This document shows, one piece after another, positions 17,689-27,055 of a stretch of 64,000 nt of DNA. The position numbers and the translations under genes are program-made. The DNA is taken from positions 1,116,001-1,180,000 of the forward strand of contig NZ_BAABJH010000001.1 of NCBI RefSeq assembly GCF_039543205.1, in the 5' to 3' direction. Position 1 is the first letter of the stretch. Every line of letters starts with the position of its first letter. A model generated the notes under the pieces. It was not told the origin of the DNA, searched no databases, and saw nothing but the letters and a program-made list of their open reading frames with translations. The DNA comes from Flaviramulus_B aquimarinus (GTDB lineage Bacteria > Bacteroidota > Bacteroidia > Flavobacteriales > Flavobacteriaceae).

Positions 17689-17696
17689 CAAAAATA
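17689..17696 (-). promoter_or_regulatory. Putative -7 element for the tesB-led operon
   Basis: On the minus strand the bases read TATTTTTG, matching TAnnTTTG, 42 bases upstream of the tesB ATG. No TTTG box is found at the expected upstream distance. Confidence 0.4.
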
Positions 17697-17733
17697 TCTT
17701 GTAAATTTAACATTATAAATCTTGATTGCCTAA

Positions 17734-18576
17734 ATGAATAAATTACTTATTTCTTTTTTTTTAATGGTTTCGAGCTGTGATACTGGGAACCTGACTGTTA
17801 TAATTGATCTTCCTAAAACTTTAAATGAGGTTTCTGGAACCGAAACCATAAATAACTCCAATTTAATTTGGATGTTGAATGATAGTGGTAATAAAGCCAG
17901 AATTTATGGTTTAAACAAAAAAGGTGAAATCAAAAAAGAAATCAAAATTAATGCAAAAAATAAGGATTGGGAAGATTTAGCATCCGATGAAAATGGCAAT
18001 TTATACATTGGCGACTTTGGAAACAACCTGAATAAAAGAAAAAACTTAGCCATTTTAAAAGTAAATCATGATGCCCTGAATAGTTCCGACAAAATTGATA
18101 TTGAACGTATTTCATTTCATTATCCAGACCAAAACAAATTTCCTCCAAAAAAGAAAAGCATGTATTTTGATTGCGAAGCTTTTTTCCACTTCAACGATAG
18201 TTTATACTTATTTACTAAAAGTCGTGTTAAAAATGATTTTGGAAAAACAAATTTGTATAAGATACCTGCTAAGCAAGGCCATTTTGTTGCTGAATTTATT
18301 AGTTCGTTTAGCGCTTGCAATGATTTATTGTGTTGGATAACTTCCGCAGACATTAGTTCTGATGGAAAGCAAGTAGCACTCCTTTCCCAAAAATCTGTTA
18401 TGGTTTTTTCAAATTTTACTTCTGATGATTTTTTTAATGGTACAGTTGAGCAATATGATTTTTCTTTTGAATCACAAAAAGAAGGGGTGTGTTTTAAAGA
18501 CGCCCAAACCTTATATATTACTGATGAAAAAGCACATGGTAATGGCGGCAATTTGTATGCTTTTACATTAGAATAA
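17734..18576 (+). CDS. Lipoprotein, propeller-like, unknown function
   Basis: The 280-residue product has a short hydrophobic start ending in a lipobox-like VSSC at residues 12-15, so it is probably a lipoprotein. Repeated strand patterns such as DWEDLASDENGNLYIGDFGNN (near residue 75) and LLCWITSADISSDGKQVALLS suggest a beta-propeller or SdiA-regulated-like fold. GVCFKDAQTLYITDEKAHGNGG near the end fits the last blade. No catalytic residues are evident. It stands alone between a leftward operon and the leftward phosphatase gene. Confidence 0.7.
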   Translation: MNKLLISFFLMVSSCDTGNLTVIIDLPKTLNEVSGTETINNSNLIWMLNDSGNKARIYGLNKKGEIKKEIKINAKNKDWEDLASDENGNLYIGDFGNNLNKRKNLAILKVNHDALNSSDKIDIERISFHYPDQNKFPPKKKSMYFDCEAFFHFNDSLYLFTKSRVKNDFGKTNLYKIPAKQGHFVAEFISSFSACNDLLCWITSADISSDGKQVALLSQKSVMVFSNFTSDDFFNGTVEQYDFSFESQKEGVCFKDAQTLYITDEKAHGNGGNLYAFTLE

Positions 18577-18589
18577 TATCATAATTAAG

Positions 18590-18610
18590 ACCCTAAAAAA
18601 AGTTTAGGGT
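18590..18610. terminator. Convergent terminator
   Basis: Stem ACCCTAAA/TTTAGGGT with a five-base AAAAG loop, followed by TTT on the plus strand. It lies between two converging genes (stop at 18576 plus, stop at 18619 minus) and can serve the rightward gene. Confidence 0.75.
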
Positions 18611-18618
18611 TTTGGAGG

Positions 18619-21600
18619 TTAAAACCCAAAACCTACTTTGAAAGCAAAACGTAAACCATCATCACTATTAAATGCTGATACATTTAAGGTTAATATATCG
18701 GCCGCATTTGCAAAAACACCTCCTCCTACTGATGTATTCCAAGCGTTTGAGTTGTAGGCTAAATTATTATTTAAAACCAATTCATCATCAATCCAAATAC
18801 GTCCGTAATCAAACCCTGCATAAACACCTATGTGTAAAGGCAGTAGTCCGGTTTTAACTTTACGAAGATTTAAACGTAAATCGGTACTTTGATAAAATGA
18901 ATTTTTACCTGAAAAGCGTTCATTCCTATAACCACGCAGGCCATTATTAGCACCTAGGTTTGCTGCTTGGTAAAACTCAAAATCATCACCAAATATAAAA
19001 TGTGCTTTGGCATTTGTGGCAAAAACCAATTGTCCGCTAGATACCAACTTGTAATCAAACCCTAGCTCTGGAATAAAATAGGTAAAGCCTTTTGATTCGT
19101 TTACATTAGACTTATATCCTAATTGCAACCTTGTTTGCATACCTAGAGTAGGAAATGCTTCATTATCTTTATTCTTATAACTATACATCGCTTCTGCTCC
19201 AACAAATTCTTTTTGGTTTTCTAAGCCATTTGCTACATAAAATGTATTTATAAAGCGATTATTGGTTTCTTCAACCTCAATAGACTCATAGCTTAAACCT
19301 AATTTAAAATGCGCGCCTAACTCACCTCTCCAGTTTATAGATGGTGCAAATTTTAATGTGCTCAATTTTACACGGTTATAGTCTAAATCTCTATCTATGC
19401 CATCATCTTCATCAGCTTCTTCATTAGGTGTGCTATTTCCAAATCCAAAGAAATTAACGGCATAGTTTGGACTTGTATACTTAGCATTTAAGGCCAAATT
19501 CCATGTTCCTACCACGTTAGCAAACTCGCCGTTATATTCAAAATCGAATCCGCTTGTAGCAAAATAATAGGCGCCTGAAATAGTGTGTTGGGAGCTAAAC
19601 GGATTACGTTCAAATCCATAATTGGTTAGGGTATTTAAAAACCCTAGTTTAAACCCATCGTCTGGATTTGCGCCTAATAAAGGTATAAATTGGTTGGCAC
19701 TATTTTTAGGTTTGGCATAATCATAAATATTGGTTTCATAATTATCCGTTAAGTTTTTGCGACCTTTTTTGGTAGTAAATTCATTTTTCTTAGACTTGTA
19801 ATCATAGATCTTTACTTTCTTGCCATTTTCAATGGTATAGGTATCATTATTTTGCCCTCCTACTAATCTTAATTTAATAAGGTTATCGCCTTCTCCTGTA
19901 ACTTTAAACACATCTTCGTCATCTAATCCATACATCCAAATTTCTTTAGTATCATGGCTATTGTATGTTTTTTGATGGATAAGTGTCCCTTTTTTTCCGT
20001 TTTTTATTCGGTATACGGTTAGTTTTGTATTTCCATTGGGCATACGTTCAATTTCAAACAAATCGTCTTTATCGGTACCTTTAACCAATGGCGTTCTGTT
20101 TAACGCTTTGTAATACCTGTTTGCTATGTCCGGAAGGTTTTTAAGTCGTGCTTTAAGCACACGTTTTATCTCTGCAATCGTTTCGCCTTGAACTTCTTTT
20201 GGAAAGGCTTTAAATGCATTATCTATAACTGTATCCGTGAGGTTTTTTTGAATAAACGCCACCTGTGCTTCCCACTGTTTTTTTGTGGTTTCGTTTAGCA
20301 ACATCATATCTAATGAAAATGGACTAAAATTAAACCCTTTTACATTTCTAATATCGTCATTAAAACCTTCCATTAATTTTAACGGTGGTATAATTCGGGT
20401 TGCTAAATTCATTAAAGCACCATCGCCCATATTTGAAAAGGCTTGATCTCTATCTCTCGGAATTGGTCTATAAACAACCTTATCAGATTCTTTAAACTCA
20501 GCCCAACGCCATTGGTCTACATGCCTATCCCAATCGCCAATGGCCATATCGAATAATCGTGCTCTCAAAAACATCTCATCATCAACTACATATTTTTCGT
20601 CTTTACGAAGCTTTTTCATTAAATCATCGGTACTTTCAATTTTGTTTGAATTTCCAAAGCTTTTAAGATTTCCATGACCATCGGATACATGCTCTTCTAT
20701 CATATATAATTCATCACCAAAATCTGTATTAAAAGCTGCTAAAGTTTTTTGCTTTGGCACAAAATACAATACTGGGTTGGTGTGGTATAAATTAACGGCA
20801 TCGGATAAACCTCCTGTTACAAATGGTGCATATGGATGTGATCCTGTATAGAAATCCTGTAATAATTTTTCAGTAGTTGTACCGTCAAATTGCCCTTCTA
20901 TATATTGGTCTTTAAAAGCCATTGCTTGTAAATACACGGTTGCACTTTTTCTAATGGCGCGCATTACATAACGCTTTCCGCTTTTATCCATCAATTGAAG
21001 TGATTTTGATTGGTGTCCACCTCCTTTTCTTGTTGGTGTTAATCCACCAAACAAGGTATCTAAACTAACTGTGGGAGCGTTTACTTTTGTTCCATAATAT
21101 GACCGGTAACGTTCGCCCCAAACATATTTATAAAAGCCGCTTTTTGTGATTTCTTCTTCAGAATACACTGCTGCTGTTTTTTGATCTGGAAACACATCCT
21201 TATCATGGGATGTATTTTCTTTTTTGTCTTCTGAAAACACTTTGGTTTGAAAAATAACCTTATGGTCTTTTGCTGAATAAAACCGGACAGCGGATGCCCC
21301 ATCTGTGAACACATCCAATCTAGCAAAACCAGAATTGCTTGATGAAAATATACCGCTAACATTACGTGTTGCTGTTGACTTTGACCCAGACCCACTAACA
21401 ATTTGCGGTAAATTATCTTGAACTAAATACTGTAAGCTATGTTCGTGTCCTGAAACAAAAAGAGCTTTATCATTTTCTTGAGCTATGGTTACAACTCGTT
21501 TTTTAAAGGTATTATACTTTTGGTTTTGCAAATCGGCTGGCGATACGCCACTCGTTTTTCTTAAAATATTTTTTAAGGTTCCCAAAACTGGAATGGGTTT

Positions 21601-22326
21601 TAAGTGTGAACTAAGATCATATTGCCCGCCATGTGGCCCATTGGTAAACATAGGATGATGCATAGCAATAATAGTGGTTTTACCGCGTGCTTTTTTTATT
21701 AAGCCTTCCAGTTCTTCAAAAAACTTAGATCGTGTTTTAATTTCGCAATCATCATTTATGGTTGGGTGTTTATCCCAATTTGTGATATACCATTCTGAAT
21801 CAATAACGATCATAACAATATCATCAGAGATCTCCACCTTTTCAATAGGGCATCCATTTTCTGGTAGGAATGTATTTTTCCCAAGTTTATCTTCTATATA
21901 TTTTTCTTGGCGTTTTAACCCTTTCAACCCATCGCTATACCAATCATGGTTTCCTGGAATAAAAATAGCGTCGCCTTTAAAATCTTTTACGGCATCGGTT
22001 TGAACCTTTAATTGGTGTTCGGCCAAAGCTCGACTTTCATCATTTTTTTGGGGCATCCCTTTTGGGTAAATATTATCGCCCAAAAAAACAGCCGTACTAT
22101 GTTTTGGTGCTTTGTTTAATTCTAATTTAAAAGCCTGTAATGCTTCTGAAGTCGAACCCATTGGAGAATTCCCCCCATCGCCAATTAAATAAAATGAATG
22201 CGCAATATCCTTATCCGGAAACGTGCTGTTTGCATTTTCTTCTTTATACTGAGTCTTATATGTTGCACAAGCGTTAAATATTAAAAGGGTGATTACTGAA
22301 TATAGTATCTTGGTCGATTTCTTCAT
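18619..22326 (-). CDS. Metallophosphoesterase lipoprotein fused to an outer-membrane beta-barrel
   Basis: The 1235-residue protein starts with a lipoprotein signal (LIFNACA, Cys near 19). A calcineurin-like phosphoesterase domain covers about residues 45-340: LIGDGGNSP, VFLGDNIYP, IPGNHDWYSDG, AMHHPMF and VSGHEHS supply the usual Asp, Asn and His metal ligands. A large central region (about 400-900) of unknown type follows. It includes DMAIGDWDRHVDQWRW and RDRDQAF, reminiscent of kinase-like folds. The last 350 residues form a surface-antigen/Omp85-like barrel ending FAFKVGFGF. Probably a cell-surface phosphatase; the substrate is unknown. Confidence 0.85.
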   Translation of the reverse strand: MKKSTKILYSVITLLIFNACATYKTQYKEENANSTFPDKDIAHSFYLIGDGGNSPMGSTSEALQAFKLELNKAPKHSTAVFLGDNIYPKGMPQKNDESRALAEHQLKVQTDAVKDFKGDAIFIPGNHDWYSDGLKGLKRQEKYIEDKLGKNTFLPENGCPIEKVEISDDIVMIVIDSEWYITNWDKHPTINDDCEIKTRSKFFEELEGLIKKARGKTTIIAMHHPMFTNGPHGGQYDLSSHLKPIPVLGTLKNILRKTSGVSPADLQNQKYNTFKKRVVTIAQENDKALFVSGHEHSLQYLVQDNLPQIVSGSGSKSTATRNVSGIFSSSNSGFARLDVFTDGASAVRFYSAKDHKVIFQTKVFSEDKKENTSHDKDVFPDQKTAAVYSEEEITKSGFYKYVWGERYRSYYGTKVNAPTVSLDTLFGGLTPTRKGGGHQSKSLQLMDKSGKRYVMRAIRKSATVYLQAMAFKDQYIEGQFDGTTTEKLLQDFYTGSHPYAPFVTGGLSDAVNLYHTNPVLYFVPKQKTLAAFNTDFGDELYMIEEHVSDGHGNLKSFGNSNKIESTDDLMKKLRKDEKYVVDDEMFLRARLFDMAIGDWDRHVDQWRWAEFKESDKVVYRPIPRDRDQAFSNMGDGALMNLATRIIPPLKLMEGFNDDIRNVKGFNFSPFSLDMMLLNETTKKQWEAQVAFIQKNLTDTVIDNAFKAFPKEVQGETIAEIKRVLKARLKNLPDIANRYYKALNRTPLVKGTDKDDLFEIERMPNGNTKLTVYRIKNGKKGTLIHQKTYNSHDTKEIWMYGLDDEDVFKVTGEGDNLIKLRLVGGQNNDTYTIENGKKVKIYDYKSKKNEFTTKKGRKNLTDNYETNIYDYAKPKNSANQFIPLLGANPDDGFKLGFLNTLTNYGFERNPFSSQHTISGAYYFATSGFDFEYNGEFANVVGTWNLALNAKYTSPNYAVNFFGFGNSTPNEEADEDDGIDRDLDYNRVKLSTLKFAPSINWRGELGAHFKLGLSYESIEVEETNNRFINTFYVANGLENQKEFVGAEAMYSYKNKDNEAFPTLGMQTRLQLGYKSNVNESKGFTYFIPELGFDYKLVSSGQLVFATNAKAHFIFGDDFEFYQAANLGANNGLRGYRNERFSGKNSFYQSTDLRLNLRKVKTGLLPLHIGVYAGFDYGRIWIDDELVLNNNLAYNSNAWNTSVGGGVFANAADILTLNVSAFNSDDGLRFAFKVGFGF

Positions 22327-22774
22327 TCTATAGTTTTTTTACGGCCTAAATTAATTAATATGCAATGATTTTCCATGCTTTGCAGCATTCTATTATTAAC
22401 TATACTAATCTATACAACATTCTTTGCATTTATAAGTATTTTATTTAAATCTGTCTTTTTTTTAAAGTAATCATTACAGTTTTGATTATTCTTAATTATG
22501 CCTCTAACAAAAGTCTTAAATTATAATAAGGCTAAAGATATGAATTTACTACATTTATAGAGCATTCATTGGATAAAGCAATTTTCAAAATTCCTTTTTT
22601 AAGATGTTCTAATATAAAAGCGATTATTTACAAAAAGTAGGTCATCCATAATTCTTTCAATAAAGTTTAGCTGGTTTTAAGAAAAAATAAATAGAATGCA
22701 TGGACTAAATAATTCTGAAATGCTAATAGTAATTTTGTAAATTGCGTAGCATATAAAATTTAGGTATTTAATAC
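22327..22774. other. 448-base divergent intergenic region
   Basis: The gap separates the leftward phosphatase gene from the rightward LacI-type regulator and must contain both promoters. No ORF, RNA or long repeat is seen. A TAATTTTG element at 22730-22737 could be the -7 box of the regulator; none could be assigned to the phosphatase gene. Confidence 0.4.
22730..22737 (+). promoter_or_regulatory. Putative -7 element for the LacI-type gene
   Basis: TAATTTTG matches TAnnTTTG and lies 37 bases before the ATG at 22775. The -33 region has no TTTG, so support is partial. Confidence 0.35.
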
Positions 22775-23779
22775 ATGGTTACTTTAAAACAATTAGCAAA
22801 AGAATTAAACGTCTCGATATCAACAGTTTCTAAAGCTTTAAACAATAGTGAGGAAATTGGAGAAGAAACCGTTAGGCGTGTTAAGGAACTTGCAGAATTG
22901 TATAACTACAAGCCTAACAAGGTCGCTTTAAGCTTAAAAAACAACAAAACAAAAACCATAGGCGTTATAATTCCTAATATTCTTAATCGCTTTTTAGCAA
23001 AAGTCCTTTTTGGTATTGAAAGGGAAGCAACTAAACATGGTTATAATATTATTACTTGTATATCCAACGAATCTTTAGAAAAAGAAAAAGAGGGTTTACA
23101 GCTACTAGCAAATGGCAGTGTGGATGGATTTATTTTATCGGTTGCTGAAGAAACACAGATGAATAACGAAATTGAACATTTTAAAAAAACAATAAGCCAA
23201 GGCTTACCAATAGTTATGTTTGATAGGGTTGCTCATGATGTGTTATGCGATAAAGTCATTGTTGACGATTTTGATGCCACCTATAATGCAACCAAAAGCT
23301 TAATAGAAGAAGGCCGAAAACAAATTGCTTTTATTAGTAATATAAATGATATTAGTGTTGGTAAATTAAGAGAGCGTGGTTATAATAAAGCTATTTTAGA
23401 AACAACTAACCTAGAACCTTTAGTCTTAAAGGTTAAGAAAAAGGATGACCATCCTAAAAGGATTAAATCTTTTTTTAAGAAAACTAAAGGTATCGATGGT
23501 GTAATTGCTGCCGATAGTTCCTCTGGAATCATAGCCATTAATGTAGCTGTTGGTTTTGGTTTAAAGGTTCCAAAAGATATATCTGTAATAGGTTTTTCCA
23601 GTAAATCAGAGTCAAACCATACCATGCCTAAGCTTACCACCATACGCCAACATGCTAAAGTTATTGGCGCCCATGCTGCCCAACTGCTGATAAATAGAAT
23701 GCAGAATACTTTAGAAGATGAAGACGTAAAGACTAAAATAGTTAAAACCAGCTTGGTGAAAAACAAATCAACCCTTTGA
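22775..23779 (+). CDS. LacI-family transcriptional regulator
   Basis: The 334-residue regulator has an N-terminal LacI helix-turn-helix, TLKQLAKELNVSISTVSKALNNSEEIGEETVRRV (residues 3-36), and the hinge helix YKPNKVALSLKNNKTKTIGVIIP. A periplasmic-binding-protein-like sensor domain fills residues 60-325. It binds DNA as a dimer and responds to a small ligand, usually a sugar or nucleoside. No sugar transport or catabolism genes adjoin it, so its regulon is elsewhere or it acts on the locus that follows. Confidence 0.92.
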   Translation: MVTLKQLAKELNVSISTVSKALNNSEEIGEETVRRVKELAELYNYKPNKVALSLKNNKTKTIGVIIPNILNRFLAKVLFGIEREATKHGYNIITCISNESLEKEKEGLQLLANGSVDGFILSVAEETQMNNEIEHFKKTISQGLPIVMFDRVAHDVLCDKVIVDDFDATYNATKSLIEEGRKQIAFISNINDISVGKLRERGYNKAILETTNLEPLVLKVKKKDDHPKRIKSFFKKTKGIDGVIAADSSSGIIAINVAVGFGLKVPKDISVIGFSSKSESNHTMPKLTTIRQHAKVIGAHAAQLLINRMQNTLEDEDVKTKIVKTSLVKNKSTL

Positions 23780-24124
23780 TTTTTTCAACTCCTATTTTGT
23801 GACTATTTTGCACTTAATCGATAAAAATGAACACTTCATCGAATATATTATAAAACCTATTGCCGTTTAACATACATTAGCAGTCCTTAAACGAGCGAAC
23901 AAGTATTTCCCTAAGTTCATTTAAGAACCTTAATCCATTTTGACTTTATCAAGTCATATTCCCTCAAAAAAATATTTTTATAAAATCGCTCTACATAATT
24001 GTATGTATTCGGTTTAAAGTTAATTATCCATTTTCCCTCAACCGAGATTTTGTTTTCAAAGTCTTAGTTAACAGTTTTATTTAAAAAAAACAGAGAAAAT
24101 AGTATAACCTTAAAATCGAATATT
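23780..24124. promoter_or_regulatory. Leader region of the small-lipoprotein/two-component locus with two dyads
   Basis: The 345-base gap contains no ORF. Two short dyads are visible: GTTC-N6-GAAC at 23915-23928 and TGACTT-N4-AAGTCA at 23941-23956. Either could be an operator for the LacI-type or NarL-type regulator that flank it; the assignment is inference. No TAnnTTTG element was found near the 47-residue gene. Confidence 0.3.
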
Positions 24125-24268
24125 ATGAAAGCCCTAAAAATTACCTTAATCTTAGTCTTATTTCTTGGATCATTAACATCTTGTACTAAACAAGATTTAA
24201 ATGAGGATGATGTATTACTTAATCCTGATATTGTGGCTCCTATTACTGGAGGACAAGTTGGAGATTAA
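24125..24268 (+). CDS. Unannotated 47-residue lipoprotein
   Basis: An ATG at 24125 opens a 47-codon frame. The protein has a hydrophobic signal with a lipobox (GSLTSC, Cys at residue 20) and a mature part of only 28 residues: CTKQDLNEDDVLLNPDIVAP and a terminal TGGQVGD. The composition (acidic, Gly-rich end) and the perfect terminator just after the stop support a real, separately terminated gene. It sits 85 bases before a TPR histidine kinase with its own signal sequence, so the peptide may be a ligand or modulator of that kinase. That role is inferred from position only. Confidence 0.7.
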   Translation: MKALKITLILVLFLGSLTSCTKQDLNEDDVLLNPDIVAPITGGQVGD

Positions 24269-24292
24269 TTTTGTCTAAAAAATGATTATAAG

Positions 24293-24322
24293 AGCCCTTT
24301 GTATTAATACAAAGGGCTTTTT
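24293..24322 (+). terminator. Terminator or attenuator between small lipoprotein and kinase
   Basis: A 26-base perfect palindrome (24293-24318, arms AGCCCTTTGTATT and AATACAAAGGGCT) is followed by TTTT. It lies 24 bases past the lipoprotein stop and 31 before the kinase start. It would give an abundant short transcript and reduced readthrough into the kinase. Confidence 0.85.
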
Positions 24323-24353
24323 AATTTACTTAAATGAAAAATTATAAATACAT

Positions 24354-26210
24354 TTGAAAAAATCGTTTTTTTTGAAGTACATATTCACTTATATAATTTG
24401 TTTTTTGTGTTTTAGCTATTCTTATACTCAAGAAAATTCAAGTATGTATAAAATAGATTCAATTCGAAGAAATGTTTTGAATTTAAAAACTCCTGATTCG
24501 CTTTCAAAGGCTAATGCTAATTATAATATTGGAGAACTATATAGAAAGACAACCTCCTTAACCGATAGTGCATACTATTATTACTATCAAGCAGAAAGAA
24601 TTTATAAATCTTTAAAAAACAACTATGGGGTTGCATCTACTCTTTATGGAATTGCTGAAATACAAAGAAATGAAAAAGATTATACAGCAAGTGAAGTTAA
24701 TTCAATTGAAGCAATTCAATTACTTGAATTATTAGAGCAAACTTATAAAGTTAAAGAAAGAAAATCATTTATATATAATACTCTTGGGATAGTATTTAAT
24801 GAATTAGAACAGTTTGATGAATCTATAAAATATCATAAGAAATCTCTAGAATTAAAAAGAAACTTAAAAGGGATAGATAAGTCTAAAATAGATAACTCTA
24901 TAAATAATATAGGGTTTGTTTATAAAAATTTAAAAGAATATGAATTAGCACTTAATTATTATAATGAAATCTTACTTAACGAAAACCTAATTAATGAACG
25001 TCCTGATTTTTATGCCTTGGTACTTGATAATTATGCGCACACCTTGTATTTGTCTAATGAATTTGACCAATTACCGAACCTATACTTTAAAGCTTTAAAG
25101 ATTACTGACAGCGTCAATCCTAAAGGATATAATTCAATTATAATAAATCAACATTTAGCTGAATATTATAATGACAAAGGCGATAAAGATTCAGCCAAAT
25201 ATTATGCCTATAAAGCCAAAGAAATTTCAATGAATTATCATAATGATGATTTATTAAAATCCTTATTGTTGCTTTCAGAAATTGAAGAAGGTCATATGGC
25301 TGCAAAGCATTTAAAAGGTTATGTAAAACTTAATGACAGCTTACAAAAAAATGAACGAGCTATACGGAATAAATTTGCCAGAATCCGTTTTGAAACCAAA
25401 CAAATAGAACAAGAAAATATAAAAATATCTAAAGAGCGTATGTGGCTTTTTATTATTTCAGTCGTGGTGGTTATAGCTTCTTTTTTAATCTATTTGATTA
25501 TAATGCAACGTAATAAAAACAAAGAATTACGATTTATACAACAACAACAAGAAACTAACGAGGAGATTTACAACCTCATGTTATCTCAAAATGAAAGTAT
25601 TGAAGAAGCCAGAACCCAAGAGAAAAAACGTATTTCTGAAGAGTTACATGATGGCGTTTTAGGACGTTTGTTTGGAACCCGATTAAGCTTGGACAGCCTT
25701 AATATGTCAACTTCCGCAGATGCTGTAAAAAGCAGAGGTGAGTATCTAGTTGAATTAAAAACCATTGAAGATGATATTAGAAAAGTATCGCATGAATTAA
25801 ATACCGATTTTGTTTCAGGCTCTGGATTTATAGATATTATAAAAACACTGGTTGAAACACAAACATTAGCCTACAGTCTAAAATATGATTTTAAACATGA
25901 TGATGCTATAAACTGGGACAGTGTATCTAATAAAAAGAAAATCCATATTTATAGAATGATTCAAGAATCGCTTCATAATATATATAAGCATGCTAACGCA
26001 ACCCAAGTAAATATTAGTTTTAAACTGAAAAATAGCGTAATTTGCTTAACCATGACCGATGATGGCTCTGGATTTGATGTTAACAAAGCCAAGTCCGGTA
26101 TTGGTTTAAAAAACATGTATTCAAGAATTAAAGAAATAAACGGAACTATAGATATAAAGTCTAAAAAAGATGTAGGAACAACAGTAACCATAGAAGCGCC
26201 AATACCCTAA
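24354..26210 (+). CDS. TPR-containing sensor histidine kinase (HisKA_3 type)
   Basis: The 618-residue kinase is read from a TTG at 24354, which gives an intact signal sequence (KKSFFLKYIFTYIICFLCF); no ATG lies upstream in frame. Residues about 35-340 form tetratricopeptide repeats in the periplasm. A membrane helix lies near 363-385 and a coiled segment follows. The HisKA_3 box EKKRISEELHDGVLGR places the phosphoacceptor His at 432. ATP-binding motifs are IQESLHNIYKHANA, DDGSGFD and GIGLKNMYSRI. It should phosphorylate the response regulator six bases downstream. Confidence 0.9.
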   Translation: MKKSFFLKYIFTYIICFLCFSYSYTQENSSMYKIDSIRRNVLNLKTPDSLSKANANYNIGELYRKTTSLTDSAYYYYYQAERIYKSLKNNYGVASTLYGIAEIQRNEKDYTASEVNSIEAIQLLELLEQTYKVKERKSFIYNTLGIVFNELEQFDESIKYHKKSLELKRNLKGIDKSKIDNSINNIGFVYKNLKEYELALNYYNEILLNENLINERPDFYALVLDNYAHTLYLSNEFDQLPNLYFKALKITDSVNPKGYNSIIINQHLAEYYNDKGDKDSAKYYAYKAKEISMNYHNDDLLKSLLLLSEIEEGHMAAKHLKGYVKLNDSLQKNERAIRNKFARIRFETKQIEQENIKISKERMWLFIISVVVVIASFLIYLIIMQRNKNKELRFIQQQQETNEEIYNLMLSQNESIEEARTQEKKRISEELHDGVLGRLFGTRLSLDSLNMSTSADAVKSRGEYLVELKTIEDDIRKVSHELNTDFVSGSGFIDIIKTLVETQTLAYSLKYDFKHDDAINWDSVSNKKKIHIYRMIQESLHNIYKHANATQVNISFKLKNSVICLTMTDDGSGFDVNKAKSGIGLKNMYSRIKEINGTIDIKSKKDVGTTVTIEAPIP

Positions 26211-26216
26211 CGCCAT

Positions 26217-26891
26217 ATGAATGAAAAAATAAAAATACTCATGATTGATGACCACCCAATGATTATTGAGGGTTATCAAAACACATTGCTTTTTACAAAA
26301 AAAGACACTCAAGAATTAGAAATAGATATTGCAAACAATTGCGATGAAGCCTTAGTATATATGAATAAGTCTATTCAAATAGCTAGGCCCTACGATGTCT
26401 TGTTTGTAGATATTAGTTTACCACCATCAACAGATGGCCTAATGAGTTCTGGTGAAGATTTAGCAGAATATGCTCGTAAAAATTTACCAGGTGCCAAGAT
26501 TATTATTTTAACCATGTTTAATGAATCCTTTAGAATTCATAATATTATTAAAACCATAAACCCTGAAGGCTTTTTAATTAAAAGTGATTTAACATCTAGT
26601 GAATTAGCCAGTGCATTTCAAAAAGTACTTAATAGTCCCCCATTTTATAGCGGCACCGTTAACAACCATATAAGAAAAGCCATAACAAGCGATATTGTTA
26701 TTGATGATAAGAACAGGAAAATACTCCATCTGTTATCTCAAGGTGTAAAAACTAAAAATCTAGCATCACATTTAGATATCTCTTTAAGTGCTATAGAAAA
26801 ACGAAAAAAACAGCTTAGAGAAATCTTTGAAGTCGATGACGGCCAGGATGAAACACTACTAAATAAAGCCAGAAAAGAAGGCTTTGTCTAG
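26217..26891 (+). CDS. NarL/FixJ-type response regulator
   Basis: The 224-residue regulator has a receiver domain with acidic pocket D11/D12, phosphoacceptor D65 in VLFVDISLPP, a Thr in IIILTMFN and a Lys in GFLIKSD. A C-terminal LuxR-type helix-turn-helix, KILHLLSQGVKTKNLASHLDISLSAIEKRKKQLREIF, covers about residues 162-200. It begins six bases after the kinase stop, so the two form a two-component operon. Targets are not visible, although the candidate small RNA downstream and the 47-residue gene upstream are plausible. Confidence 0.92.
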   Translation: MNEKIKILMIDDHPMIIEGYQNTLLFTKKDTQELEIDIANNCDEALVYMNKSIQIARPYDVLFVDISLPPSTDGLMSSGEDLAEYARKNLPGAKIIILTMFNESFRIHNIIKTINPEGFLIKSDLTSSELASAFQKVLNSPPFYSGTVNNHIRKAITSDIVIDDKNRKILHLLSQGVKTKNLASHLDISLSAIEKRKKQLREIFEVDDGQDETLLNKARKEGFV

Positions 26892-27042
26892 CATACAAAA
26901 AATAATAGCTTCCATGACAAATTGATTTTTTTTAAAGAAAGTTCACTTTTTTTATCGTGAAAACTACTACTATAGCTCAATAGTACCATTAACCCATAAA
27001 ATAGTTACGGGTTTCCCGCAGTTTAAAGACGAACATTATAAC

Positions 27043-27050
27043 TATATTTG
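27043..27050 (+). promoter_or_regulatory. Putative -7 element of the candidate small RNA
   Basis: TATATTTG fits TAnnTTTG. Seventeen bases upstream is TTTA (27022-27025), three of four matches to the -33 TTTG. No start codon follows before the terminator. Confidence 0.45.
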
Positions 27051-27055
27051 AACAT

